A stretch of DNA of 64,000 nt from Pseudomonadota bacterium (GTDB taxonomy: Bacteria; Pseudomonadota; Gammaproteobacteria; UBA9339), in NCBI GenBank assembly GCA_021781615.1, contig JAJXWM010000003.1, positions 1 to 64,000 of the forward strand. Reading direction: 5' to 3'. Of the stretch, positions 1 through 9,715 are shown one piece after another. Position numbers and translations under genes: made by a program. The stretch's first letter is position 1; each line of letters opens with the position of its first letter. A model generated the notes under the pieces. The model had not been told where the DNA came from. It searched no databases and was given only the letters and a program-made list of their open reading frames with translations.

Positions 1-11
1 GGCTTAGGCTG

Positions 12-1927
12 GTGAGTAGAACAGCTGGATCGCTCCAGCTGAACCCTCCTCAGAACCGGACGTGCAGATTTCCCGCATCCGGCTCCCGATAATGCTGTGC
101 TTCAGCAAGCTGCAAACATCGATGTTGTTTTGAAGTTACTCGGATAATTTATCTTCTCTAGTACTCTTTCAAACTTTACCCAGCTCATTTTGCGCTTTCC
201 ACCTTTGCGATTTACCCAGCAGAATAATGCCCGCTTGCATAACCATATAAACGAACTTACTCGCCGTTGATTATCCGAGATAGCATGATAATTCATCCAT
301 CCCACCACAATCTTCTTAACTCGCTTCAGCGTCTTATGCGTTTCTTCACTGAGACTCTCCCTGAGATACTTCCGAAGCCCTTTGAGTTTCCCCGCAAATC
401 GATCCGATCGGCTTTTAAATTTTAATCTCCACCAACCATTTCGGCTCTTTCCCCAATAACATGTAAAGCCTAAAAACTTGTATATGGGTAAGCGTTCTCC
501 TCTTAGCTCAGCTTCTTTAGCTGCCTTGCTTCCGGACTGAATCATGCTCGATTTGTCTTCGTGCAACTTCAGCCCATACCTCTCTAATCGTTTGGGAAGT
601 ACTTTATAAAACTTCTCCGCGTCTTCTTTAAATTGAAACACAAATACCATATCGTCTGCAAACCTCACTTCTGTCGCTCTGCCTTTTAAGTGCGTCTTGC
701 TAATTTCACTGAACCAGCTATCTATCACATAATGCAGGTAGATATTCGATAAGATCGGCGAAATGATCGAACCAACAGGGCATCCTATCTTGTTTAGTTC
801 CACTTTTCCGTTCACCAGTATTGGTGCTCGTATTAGCTTCTCTACAAGTTTTAGAAATCTTTTGTCGGATATCTTTTCACGTAAGATACTCTGCAAGTTT
901 ATATGCGGTATCGAGTTGAAATATTTTCTAACATCGATTTCTAGTGTTACCCCATTTGAGTTCTGGTTACTGTATTTCATCAAGGCGCGCAATGCCTCAT
1001 GCCCGTTAATTCCTTCCCTATATCCATAGGAACAAGAAAGAAATTGTGGTTCGAATATTTCCGTTAGAATCTTTGACACTGCCTGCTGCACGATCTTGTC
1101 TTCACAACAAGCAATCGCCAACACTCTCATGCTTCCATCTTCTTTCGGTATTTCAACCAGCCGCGAGGCTTGAGGTTTGTACGCATTCCTACGAATTCTC
1201 GCTAAAAGATTTTGCAAATTATCCTCTAACTTTATTCCGTAAGCTGCCTTGGTTACTCCATCTATACCAACAGCCTTGCTCCCATTTAGCTGTCGATAAC
1301 TTGCACGCAGTAAGTCTAGATCAACTACGTATGCAATGTTATTGAATACAGTGTCTTTCTTGAACTCCGCGCACTTGCCTATGCGATCCAGATTCGTTGT
1401 CTTCTGCTTTCCGTCCACAGTTTGTACGGACATAAGTTTCTCTATCACACTATCATTATCTGCCAGCTCTTGGCTCCGCGGTCGTTACTCGCTTCATCGC
1501 TACTACAGCTGACTCCGTCATCCATAAATCCATCCCCAAGGCCTTACGGTTTCAAGCCGCTTGTACTTTGCGTACTACATCCTTGTAGAGATCTATGGAT
1601 TTCCCAAGTTCCTACACTCATCTTTACTGGCTCGCTGACGTCTCAGACCCCGGTAAGAAAAGATTTGTAATACCCGATTTAGTTCTACAAATCTTTTGTT
1701 GCTTGCTGGGTAGCCTAACCCTTCAGCTCTTACTATATATTCTATTTCGAGGCTAGCTTACGTTCACCCTTTGCGATCAGGATTTCGGCTCTCCAGTTTC
1801 GCTGTCTACGCTTCGACACTTTCGTTACCTACGGTGTCGCAAGACTCGCTACGCAGTGTGACCGGTTCCACTTCTGCGACAGGACTTTCACCTGCAAGAT
1901 AAGTTAGACTTCAACTCCTTGGCGCAC
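12..1927 (-). mobile_element. Complete group II intron
   Basis: On the minus strand the element opens with GTGCGCC at 1927, the classic group II 5' end. Near the other end it has a domain V hairpin (about 54-87; GAGCCG...CGGTTC arms with a GCAC segment), then a domain VI stem with arms AGCTGGA/TCCAGCT and a CTACTCAC end near 12. The maturase frame occupies domain IV. The 5' exon ends in TAGCCT, and a loop closed by GGG/CCC at about 1709-1720 contains AGGCTA, a perfect six-base EBS1-IBS1 match that supports the 5' boundary. A GCCCGAAGGGC hairpin lies just upstream in the 5' exon, as expected for introns that home next to stem-loops. The 3' boundary is approximate. Confidence 0.9.
102..1448 (-). 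CDS. ltrA: Group II intron reverse transcriptase/maturase
   Basis: This 448-residue intron-encoded protein splices its host intron and drives retromobility by reverse transcription. The reverse transcriptase core is intact: GIDGVTK near residue 61, the SIISPILSNIYL palm segment, and the catalytic motif RFADDMVF. A maturase X domain follows. The tail is short and shows no HNH endonuclease cysteines, so the protein is probably of the endonuclease-less type that uses nicked or single-stranded target DNA. The frame lies inside domain IV of the intron RNA at 12-1927 and ends about 15 bases before domain V. No frameshift or internal stop was seen, so the intron may still be active. Confidence 0.93.
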   Translation of the reverse strand: MIEKLMSVQTVDGKQKTTNLDRIGKCAEFKKDTVFNNIAYVVDLDLLRASYRQLNGSKAVGIDGVTKAAYGIKLEDNLQNLLARIRRNAYKPQASRLVEIPKEDGSMRVLAIACCEDKIVQQAVSKILTEIFEPQFLSCSYGYREGINGHEALRALMKYSNQNSNGVTLEIDVRKYFNSIPHINLQSILREKISDKRFLKLVEKLIRAPILVNGKVELNKIGCPVGSIISPILSNIYLHYVIDSWFSEISKTHLKGRATEVRFADDMVFVFQFKEDAEKFYKVLPKRLERYGLKLHEDKSSMIQSGSKAAKEAELRGERLPIYKFLGFTCYWGKSRNGWWRLKFKSRSDRFAGKLKGLRKYLRESLSEETHKTLKRVKKIVVGWMNYHAISDNQRRVSSFIWLCKRALFCWVNRKGGKRKMSWVKFERVLEKINYPSNFKTTSMFAAC

Positions 1928-2005
1928 AGGCTATCAGAATTTAGCCCTTCGGGCAGTAGATTTATTTTGAATTAATTAAACACAGACTGCTCTTGTTAGG
2001 GTTAT

Positions 2006-2140
2006 TTAATCTACTTGCGCTAAAAAAGAACTATATTTAACCATTGCCTTGATTCCCTTAGAATTACGCCCGTTAATCGATACGAAAATTTCAGGTGTGA
2101 CCTGCCAACATGTCTGCCCATAAAATAAGCACCAGCGTGG
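2006..2140 (-). pseudogene. C-terminal gene remnant, possibly HTTM/gamma-carboxylase-like
   Basis: Between the intron and the P-type ATPase a minus-strand frame is open from after a TAG at 2141-2143 to a TAA at 2006-2008. It encodes about 44 residues, including the stretch TPEIFVSINGRNSKG. This resembles the V-SLNGR segment near the C-terminus of HTTM/vitamin-K-gamma-carboxylase-like proteins. No start codon or upstream domain remains, so it is at most a gene tail. The family assignment rests on one short motif remembered from the family and is weak. The intron is inserted about 80 bases beyond the stop. Confidence 0.3.
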
Positions 2141-2164
2141 CTATAAATGGCTTCTGTTCGCCAT

Positions 2165-4615
2165 TTATAAAAGAAACACTTCCCTTAACCCCGGCACCGT
2201 CAAAACCGCGGTTAAAAACCCTAGAGTTGCTATAACCACCAACCATAAAGCGCGATTAGATAGCAGAGTAACATTACTAAGTAAAAACCGCTCAGAAAGG
2301 TTAATAAAAATCAGTACGAGATTAGACAACACTAAAATGACAAAAACAACCGCACGAATATTATTTTCACTCCACCCCAAAGATCTTGTCACCAAAAACG
2401 CCGCCAAACTAACAACTAAAACCGCCACTCCTTGCCCCAACCCTAAAATAATAGTCTTAGACGCAAATAATTTTTCTTCACTCTTCCGCGGTGCTCGCCG
2501 CATAATATCTGGTTCTTCCCCAACCGCCTCAAACACTAACGAACAAGTAGGATCAATAATCAACTCAAGAAAAACTATATGCATCGGAAAAAGTAATAAT
2601 GGCCACTTAAATAAAACTGGAATTAGCGTCATACCAATAATCGGTAAATGCACCGCCAAAAGATAGGCCGTAGCTTTTTTAATATTGGTATAAATCCTTC
2701 TGCCTAGTCTAATCGCTGTTACTAAAGACGAAAAATCATCGTCAAGTAATACTAGCCCCGCTGATTCTCGCGCAACGTCAGTACCACGACCACCCATTGC
2801 CACGCCAATATTAGCTGCTTTAAGTGCTGGGGCATCATTTACCCCGTCCCCAGTCATTGCTACAATTTCCCCATGGGCTTTAAGAGCATTTACTATTCTC
2901 AATTTTTGTTCAGGTAAAATTCGCGCAAAAATATTAGTGGTTTTAATCAGCCCTTCTAACTCACTATCACTCATCTTAGCAAGTTCTGCACCGATAATAG
3001 TACCGCTACCAATCTGTAAACCAATTTGTGAAGCAATCTTCTCCGCAGTACTAAGATAATCACCAGTAATCATAATTACCCTTATTCCAGCTTGATAACA
3101 TGTACGCACCGACTCTAAAACATTAAGTCGAACAGGGTCCTCTAAACCTACCAACCCCAAAAACTCGAAATCAAAATCGTGCTGACCATCGGGCAGGTCT
3201 GTTTCTGTAAATATGGCTTTTGCAACCCCAATAACCCGCAATCCTTTATTAGCTATAGAATGAACTTTGCCTTGCAACTCTTTTATTTTAACTGCATCTA
3301 AATGACACAAATCAAAAATATCCTCAGGCGCACCTTTAGCTGCAATCATATAATGTTGATTCTTTTTTGACTGCCATACTTGGGAAATTGTTAATAACTT
3401 TTTAGAAAGGGGATATTGATGAATCAGCCGCCAAGAGTCGTGCCAGTGCTCCGTATCTTTTAAGTAATGTTCCCCAAATTTTTTGATCGCGACTTCCATA
3501 GGATCGAAAGGATCACGCTGACTTGCCAACACTCCATATTCGACTAACAGATGAAACCATTCAGGAAGCATTTCTGGTAATGCTGACCAAGAAGCATTCA
3601 TGCTCTCGCCTTCTACAAAAAGCTCGCTGACGGTCATGAAATTCTGAGTAATGGTTCCGGTCTTATCAACACAAAGAACGGTAGCAGAACCAAGAGCTTC
3701 TACCATTGGAATTTCTCGCGTTAAAACATTATGAGCGGCAATACGCCTGGCGCCAAGCGCTAAAAAAATGGTAATTACTACTGGCAACTCCTCAGGTAAA
3801 ACCGCCATCGCTAAAGTAAGACCAACTAAAAAACCCTGCAACCAATCCGCCCTGGTAATGCCATAGATAATCACCACCAAAGCACAAACTGTAAAACCAA
3901 AAATTGTAAAATTGCGCACTAGAGTATCGGTCTCTTGTTGTAATCTTGTACGCCGAACGCCAATCGTACTCAAATCTTTACCAATCTTCCCCATCTCGGT
4001 ATTTATGCCGGTACTTATAACTTCTGCATAACCACTACCTTGCACCACCTGCGTACCCGTATAGACAAATGGCAAATCGTCACCACCAGGGCGACTAATA
4101 ACATCCTCTCCAAGATCACCAATGCTTATTTTACGCACTGGTTGCGATTCACCAGTAAGGATTGATTCATTTAGCAAAAGACTCGTGACATCTAAAAGCC
4201 TGCTATCTGCCGGAACAGAATCCCCCTCATGCAACGCAATAATATCTCCTGGTACGACGTCCCTCCCGGCAATTCGCATCCCTTTTCCATCACGAATAAC
4301 AAATGCCCGTGGGCTAGAAAGATTGCGTAACGCTATAACTGCCCTTTCACTACGATACTCCTGATAACAAGTTATTCCCATGATAACCACAACAAATCCC
4401 AGCAGCATTAAACTTTCTTCTTTGTTGCCCAAAATGAAGTAGAGCGTAGCGCACGCCAATAACAACAAAAACATCGGCTCACGAAAAAGTTTTAAAATGA
4501 ACACAAATAGAGCAGACTGCCTCATCTGTGGCAATTCATTAAAACCATATTGCTGCAAACGGGAGGCAGCTTCCTGAGAAGATAAACCAGAAATTTTGTG
4601 GATATCGAAAGCCAT
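2165..4615 (-). CDS. Cation-transporting P-type ATPase
   Basis: An inner-membrane pump of 816 residues that couples ATP hydrolysis to cation transport. All P-type landmarks are present: an N-terminal cation-ATPase domain (about 1-60), the actuator motif TGES (about 154-157), a membrane motif PEELP (about 274-278), the phosphorylation motif DKTGT (about 317-321), the hinge MTGDGVNDAPAL, and a six-helix C-terminal half. There is no CPx motif or heavy-metal domain, so this is the P2-like class. PEELP in place of the calcium-pump PEGLP leaves the substrate open. It starts six bases after the ileS stop, in the position where lspA usually follows ileS, and is probably cotranscribed with ileS. Confidence 0.9.
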   Translation of the reverse strand: MAFDIHKISGLSSQEAASRLQQYGFNELPQMRQSALFVFILKLFREPMFLLLLACATLYFILGNKEESLMLLGFVVVIMGITCYQEYRSERAVIALRNLSSPRAFVIRDGKGMRIAGRDVVPGDIIALHEGDSVPADSRLLDVTSLLLNESILTGESQPVRKISIGDLGEDVISRPGGDDLPFVYTGTQVVQGSGYAEVISTGINTEMGKIGKDLSTIGVRRTRLQQETDTLVRNFTIFGFTVCALVVIIYGITRADWLQGFLVGLTLAMAVLPEELPVVITIFLALGARRIAAHNVLTREIPMVEALGSATVLCVDKTGTITQNFMTVSELFVEGESMNASWSALPEMLPEWFHLLVEYGVLASQRDPFDPMEVAIKKFGEHYLKDTEHWHDSWRLIHQYPLSKKLLTISQVWQSKKNQHYMIAAKGAPEDIFDLCHLDAVKIKELQGKVHSIANKGLRVIGVAKAIFTETDLPDGQHDFDFEFLGLVGLEDPVRLNVLESVRTCYQAGIRVIMITGDYLSTAEKIASQIGLQIGSGTIIGAELAKMSDSELEGLIKTTNIFARILPEQKLRIVNALKAHGEIVAMTGDGVNDAPALKAANIGVAMGGRGTDVARESAGLVLLDDDFSSLVTAIRLGRRIYTNIKKATAYLLAVHLPIIGMTLIPVLFKWPLLLFPMHIVFLELIIDPTCSLVFEAVGEEPDIMRRAPRKSEEKLFASKTIILGLGQGVAVLVVSLAAFLVTRSLGWSENNIRAVVFVILVLSNLVLIFINLSERFLLSNVTLLSNRALWLVVIATLGFLTAVLTVPGLREVFLL

Positions 4616-4621
4616 ATCAGC

Positions 4622-7465
4622 CTAACAACAATACCGCTTTTCACCATCACCAAACAAATTATCTACACACCGCGAACATAATTCTGGATGATCTTTATTG
4701 GTGCCAACATCCTCACGATAATGCCAACAACGGCTGCATTTTTTGTGGGGCGACGGCAAAGCCACTAATTTTAAGCCGGAAATTTCAGTTGGATACGCTT
4801 CACTTGGTGCTTTTGTAATATCACTGATAGCAGCTGATGAGGTAATTAATACAAAGCGTAAATCATCTTTTAGTTTTGCAAGTAGTGGTAGATTTTTGTC
4901 ATCGGCATATAAATGAACATCTGCCTCAAGGCTAGAGCCGATAACACTATTTGCGCGCAATTTCTCTAGCTCCCGATTTACTTCGGTTCTAATATTTTGA
5001 ATAGCGAGCCAATCAGTTTCAGTTATGGGATCTTGGGTAAGATCAAAATCACTTGTCCTTACCATTTCATCTAAACGTGCCATAAAAACCGACTCCTGAT
5101 GATCGAAGACACTACCAGCAAGTCGCATCTCTTGCCAAATCTCTTCAGCAGTAAAACTTAAAACTGGAGCGATTAAACGCACAAGAATCTGTAAGATATG
5201 AAATAACGCAGTTTGTGCTGAACGCCGACCGTGACTTTGAGGTGCCATCGTATATAGACGATCTTTTATAACACTAAAATAAAAACCACTGATTTCACTA
5301 GTTAACATCCTCTGCAAACTGCTACATGCCAGATGAAATTGATAGGAGCTATAATGCTCACGAGTGCTTTTTGCTAAACTCAAAAACCGACCAACTGCAA
5401 AGCGATCTAAAGACAGCATTTTTTCAGGTGCAAGCAGATCCCCCGGCGCAGCAAAATCGCAAAGGTTACCTAGCAAAAACCTGGTAGTATTACGAATCAT
5501 TCGATACATATCGATAACCCGCGCAAAAATTTCATCGCCGGCCGCAAGGTCATCGTGTAAATAAGTAGAAGCCACCCATAAACGCAAAACGTCAGCACCA
5601 TATTTATCGACGACTTGTCTTGGATCAACCACATTACCAAGCGACTTCGACATTTTATGTCCTTTGGCGTCAACACAAAAACCATGCGTCACCACGGTTT
5701 TGTATGGAGCTTGCTCAGTCATTGCGAGTGAAGTTAATAAAGATGACTGGAACCATCCGCGATATTGATCACTACCCTCAACATAAAGATCAGCTGGATA
5801 TTGTAGTTCACTACGCTGTTTTAATACGCTAAAATGACTAACTCCCGAATTAAACCAAACATCAAGACTATCGGTAACTTTCTCATACTTTTCAACATCA
5901 GTGCCGCTGGCATGTTCTTTTAAAAAGCTAACTGGATCTACTTTATGCCAATATGTAAGCCCAGCCTTCTCGATACCAGGAGCAATAACATCATTAATTA
6001 AACGGAACATCTCGGGATGAACTTTGCCGGTATCTTTATGGGTAAATAATGCTATTGGCAGCCCCCAAAAACGTTGACGAGAAATACACCAATCTGGACG
6101 CTGCATTACCATACTATTAATGCTATTTTTGCCTTGCGCTGGCAGCCATTCCACTTTTTCAATTGCTTCTTCGGCAATTGTTCGTAAACTCTTTTTTCCC
6201 GTAGTTGTATTATCCATAGTAATAAACCACTGTTCAGTAGCACGGAAAATTAATGGGGTTTTATGGCGCCAACAATGAGGATAACTATGCTGCAAAGTAT
6301 CAGAGTGAATCAAATTGCCATATTCTCTGAGTACCGCAATAACTTGAGGATTCGCATCAAAAACATTCATATCCGCAAAAAACCTGGTGGAATTTAAAAA
6401 TTTTCCATTAGGACCAACGGGATTATTAACTGGCAATTTATATTGTAAACCAATGGCATGGTCCTCTTGTCCATGCGCCGGAGCGGTATGTACCGCACCC
6501 GTACCAGTATCCACGGTTACGTGATCACCCAAAATAACTGGCACTATTTTATCAACTAAAAATGGATGTTTAAGCTGTAATTCTTGTAACTCTTCCCCTC
6601 TAAACACTTTTTCAACCTGATAATCACTTTCACCATAACGCTTCATTACCGCTGCTAATAAATCTTCTAAAATAATAAAATGCTCATTTAAAGTAACGCA
6701 TCGTACCAATGCATATTTTAATTTTGGATGTACGGCAACCGCTTCGTTTGCCGGTAACGTCCAAGGAGTAGTCGTCCAAATAGGAACACTAACTCTGCTT
6801 ACTCCAATCTTTTCTGGATTTACTACCGGAAATCTAACATCAATTGCGGGCGAAGTTTTATCTTTATATTCAACTTCAGCTTCTGCTAAAGCGGAACCAC
6901 AGGCAATACACCAGTGTACCGATTTATGGCCACGAGCCACAAAACCAGCATCAACAATGTGTGATAATGCTCTGACGATATCCGCCTCATATTTGAAATT
7001 CATGGTGCTATAATGATTTTCCCAATCACCAATAACTCCTAACCGCTTAAAAGCCTTCATCTGTACTTGGATTTGACTGGCCGCATATTTACGACACTCA
7101 TCGATAAATTGATCAACCGGAACTTTTACACCAGCTTTACCAATTTTTTTCTCAACATTTAATTCAATTGGCAAACCGTGACAATCCCAACCGGGAACAT
7201 AAGGAACGCTATAACCCTCAAGCAACTTCGCCTTATTAATGATATCTTTTAGCGTCTTATTAAAAGCATGGCCAAGGTGAATCTCACCATTGGCATATGG
7301 TGGACCATCGTGCAAAATAAACTTACCCCGAGAATCCTTTGGATAAGCAAAACTCTGATATAAATTAATCTTTTCCCAAAACTCTAGCATTTTTGGCTCA
7401 CGCCGTGGCAGATCAGCTTTCATTGGAAAATTCGTTTTGGGAAGATTCACAGGATAATCAGTCAT
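4622..7465 (-). CDS. ileS: Isoleucyl-tRNA synthetase
   Basis: This 947-residue class I enzyme charges tRNA-Ile and edits misactivated valine. The HIGH-type motif is HLGH at about residues 63-66 within PPYANGEIHLGHAFNK, and KMSKS occurs in HKMSKSLGNVVDP in the second half. The editing domain lies between them. The C-terminus carries a zinc-binding knuckle with cysteines at about 910, 913, 930 and 933, typical of the bacterial enzyme. The length matches the family (E. coli 938). It follows ribF and an inserted EamA gene and precedes a P-type ATPase, so the common murJ-ribF-ileS-lspA order is only partly kept. Confidence 0.98.
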   Translation of the reverse strand: MTDYPVNLPKTNFPMKADLPRREPKMLEFWEKINLYQSFAYPKDSRGKFILHDGPPYANGEIHLGHAFNKTLKDIINKAKLLEGYSVPYVPGWDCHGLPIELNVEKKIGKAGVKVPVDQFIDECRKYAASQIQVQMKAFKRLGVIGDWENHYSTMNFKYEADIVRALSHIVDAGFVARGHKSVHWCIACGSALAEAEVEYKDKTSPAIDVRFPVVNPEKIGVSRVSVPIWTTTPWTLPANEAVAVHPKLKYALVRCVTLNEHFIILEDLLAAVMKRYGESDYQVEKVFRGEELQELQLKHPFLVDKIVPVILGDHVTVDTGTGAVHTAPAHGQEDHAIGLQYKLPVNNPVGPNGKFLNSTRFFADMNVFDANPQVIAVLREYGNLIHSDTLQHSYPHCWRHKTPLIFRATEQWFITMDNTTTGKKSLRTIAEEAIEKVEWLPAQGKNSINSMVMQRPDWCISRQRFWGLPIALFTHKDTGKVHPEMFRLINDVIAPGIEKAGLTYWHKVDPVSFLKEHASGTDVEKYEKVTDSLDVWFNSGVSHFSVLKQRSELQYPADLYVEGSDQYRGWFQSSLLTSLAMTEQAPYKTVVTHGFCVDAKGHKMSKSLGNVVDPRQVVDKYGADVLRLWVASTYLHDDLAAGDEIFARVIDMYRMIRNTTRFLLGNLCDFAAPGDLLAPEKMLSLDRFAVGRFLSLAKSTREHYSSYQFHLACSSLQRMLTSEISGFYFSVIKDRLYTMAPQSHGRRSAQTALFHILQILVRLIAPVLSFTAEEIWQEMRLAGSVFDHQESVFMARLDEMVRTSDFDLTQDPITETDWLAIQNIRTEVNRELEKLRANSVIGSSLEADVHLYADDKNLPLLAKLKDDLRFVLITSSAAISDITKAPSEAYPTEISGLKLVALPSPHKKCSRCWHYREDVGTNKDHPELCSRCVDNLFGDGEKRYCC

Positions 7466-7513
7466 ATTTTTTCCTACTTTTTTTACACACTATTACCAAG
7501 CCAGTTGGCTTAC

Positions 7514-8386
7514 TTATTCTTTTCGGTAAATCTGGGCAAAAATAATCGCCATTATTATCAATACACCACCGACCATATCGGTCATAATAATTTTTTCACC
7601 GCCAAGAGTCCAGGCAAAAATAGCAGCAAATACCGGTTCTAAAGAAAAAACCATTGCACATACCGTAGGAGATATGATTTTTTGTGCACCAAGTTGCACT
7701 AAATAGGCCAAAACATTGCCAAATAAAGCTAAATATAAGATCCACCAAACCGTATCCAAACTGGTCACGGTAAAAGGCAACTGAAAAACTAAAATACTAA
7801 AAAAACCAGCCAGAGCCACCACTGAAAATTGTTGGAAATTAAGCACTAAAATATCACATTTCTTTACCACTGAGTCAGCATATAAAATATGTACCGCAAA
7901 TATTGCCGCACTTAAAAGCATTAAAAAATCTCCCCACCCCAGATTTCCCACCCCACCAGTAACGCTCCAGAGACCAATCCCCGATAAAATTACGGCCACC
8001 ATAAAATTCCAATGCAGCTTTTCGCGCCCACAAATGAAGCTTAAAATGGGAACGAAAATTACGAATAGCCCAGCAATGAATCCCCCATCTACCGCCAGCA
8101 AGTAATATAAAGCTAAAGCTTGGCTTGTATAAGCAAAAAACAATAATAAACCTAAAATCACCCCCTCTTTTAAATGTTGCCAAGGTTTTTTACGTAAAAA
8201 AACCAAAATCATGCCCATTAATAAAGCGGCCAACCCAAAACGATAGCAAACCATCGTAACCGCATGTACATCACCCAGACCATCTTTAATTACAATAAAG
8301 GTTGAGCCCCAGATAACCGCAGCAGTCAACATCGCAAAATTGGTAAATATAATCTTAGTTTTTGTAGTTATCTTAGTCATTCTCAT
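7514..8386 (-). CDS. EamA/DMT-family transporter
   Basis: An inner-membrane protein of 290 residues with about ten hydrophobic segments, made of two EamA repeats. The first opens with the characteristic AAVIWGSTFIVIKDG and the second carries a conserved SLEPVFAAIFAW helix. Members of this drug/metabolite transporter superfamily export amino acids, nucleosides or other small metabolites; the substrate cannot be read from sequence. Its start overlaps the ribF stop by four bases, so the two are translationally coupled, and ileS follows 48 bases later. The gene is an insertion relative to the usual ribF-ileS adjacency. Confidence 0.9.
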   Translation of the reverse strand: MRMTKITTKTKIIFTNFAMLTAAVIWGSTFIVIKDGLGDVHAVTMVCYRFGLAALLMGMILVFLRKKPWQHLKEGVILGLLLFFAYTSQALALYYLLAVDGGFIAGLFVIFVPILSFICGREKLHWNFMVAVILSGIGLWSVTGGVGNLGWGDFLMLLSAAIFAVHILYADSVVKKCDILVLNFQQFSVVALAGFFSILVFQLPFTVTSLDTVWWILYLALFGNVLAYLVQLGAQKIISPTVCAMVFSLEPVFAAIFAWTLGGEKIIMTDMVGGVLIIMAIIFAQIYRKE

Positions 8387-9300
8387 AATCCTCTTGCTAC
8401 CAGCAAGTCATTTTCAATCTGCGACTGCAAATCTGCCAGGGTATTAAATTTCTGTTCTTCTCTAATTTTTTTAACGAACTCGACAGTAATTCTCTTATGA
8501 TATATATCAGAATTAAAGTCGAGAATATACACCTCAAACGATTTTTGCTTACCAGAAACTGTTGGACGAAAACCGATATTAACTAAGCCAAGTAGCGATA
8601 CTTGAGCTAAATCATGAACCTTAACCAAATATACCCCAGTAAAAGGCAATTCGCGCCACCGTAAATAAATATTAGCAGTAGGAAAACCAAGAGCACGGCC
8701 CAAATGAGTACCATGCACTACTCTACCACTTACCTCATATGGCCTGCCCAAAAATTTCTCGGCTAAAGAAAAATCACCGGTAGCAAGTGCCGCACGAATT
8801 AAAGAACTACTAACTCGCACCCCACCAATTTTAAAAGAAGGCATTTCGGTAGCCTGGAATTTACTAATTGCTGCCTGCTTCTCTAAAAGAGAAAAATTAC
8901 CGCACCGCCCATGACCAAAAACAAAATCGTCACCCACCACTAAATAACGAACTTGCAATGAATTAACCAAAATTTCCGTAATAAATTCTTCGGCGGTAAC
9001 TGCAGCAAAATGTGCATTAAATGGTAGCAATAAGACTTTATCAATTCCGTACTTCCCTAGTAAAAGTATTTTTTCACGAATACTAGTTAAGCGTTGTGAT
9101 TTATCATTAGTAAAAAACTCTTCAGGCTGAGGTTCGAAAATCACTACCACAGATGGTAAATTTAATTCATGAGATTTTCGTTTTACGAAACTTATAATTT
9201 CTTGATGCCCGAGGTGCACACCATCGTAGTTACCGATCGTAACCACCGAACCTCTAAGAAGTTCATCCTTAAGATTATGTAGTCCTCTAATTAGCTGCAT
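8383..9300 (-). CDS. ribF: Bifunctional riboflavin kinase/FAD synthetase
   Basis: This 305-residue cytoplasmic enzyme phosphorylates riboflavin to FMN and adenylates FMN to FAD. The N-terminal nucleotidyltransferase domain shows TIGNYDGVHLGHQEI with HLGH at about residues 29-32. The C-terminal riboflavin kinase domain shows GRALGFPTANIYL near residue 200, including the PTAN metal and nucleotide motif. Length and domain order are normal. The gene heads the ribF-eamA-ileS-ATPase run. No FMN riboswitch was recognised upstream. Confidence 0.97.
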   Translation of the reverse strand: MQLIRGLHNLKDELLRGSVVTIGNYDGVHLGHQEIISFVKRKSHELNLPSVVVIFEPQPEEFFTNDKSQRLTSIREKILLLGKYGIDKVLLLPFNAHFAAVTAEEFITEILVNSLQVRYLVVGDDFVFGHGRCGNFSLLEKQAAISKFQATEMPSFKIGGVRVSSSLIRAALATGDFSLAEKFLGRPYEVSGRVVHGTHLGRALGFPTANIYLRWRELPFTGVYLVKVHDLAQVSLLGLVNIGFRPTVSGKQKSFEVYILDFNSDIYHKRITVEFVKKIREEQKFNTLADLQSQIENDLLVARGL

Positions 9301-9426
9301 AATGATTATTATTACGCCAGAACCTAGTCAAAATCAATAAGTTCAAAAAATAATTACAATACTTATAACTCGATGTTCAAGTTTTTTCATGAACAGTGGG
9401 ATGTAAGGTGGTAAAATAAGTTCTAT

Positions 9427-9594
9427 TATAGCGGTTCCCTAAAACACAGATATATGTCATCACGAGCAAAGCTTTTTTTGCTTTGCGTGGTGATCCAGTG
9501 TTTTTAGGATTTTCTGGATCAACTATGTCTTACAATTGCTTCGTCACTTCGTTCCTCGCAATGACCAGGATCTATGTTTTAGGGAAATGCTATA
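9427..9594 (+). repeat. Element A: 168-bp terminal-inverted-repeat element, full copy
   Basis: The ends are inverted repeats: the left TATAGCGGTTCCCTAAAACA matches the reverse complement of the right TGTTTTAGGGAAATGCTATA with few mismatches. Inside is a stem with arms ATCACGAGCAAAGC and GCTTTGCGTGGTGAT around a T-rich loop. A second, left-truncated copy is at 43263-43390. There is no coding capacity beyond a chance 69-residue frame. The size and ends suit a non-autonomous MITE-type element. It lies between ribF and the leucine-rich-repeat gene; the rest of 9301-9715 shows nothing else recognisable. Confidence 0.85.
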
Positions 9595-9715
9595 AAAATG
9601 ACATAGTTCAGTTAACAGTCCCTTTTCACAACCGATGTCGATCGTCAATTGAAAGTGTAACTAATCAGTTAATAAGCATTTTTGTAATTTAAATTATGTT
9701 ACCTACTACATCCTC

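Noticed and set aside
9483-9692. 69-codon plus-strand frame
   Set aside because: It lies largely inside element A and shares no family signal; the other copy of the element does not keep the frame.
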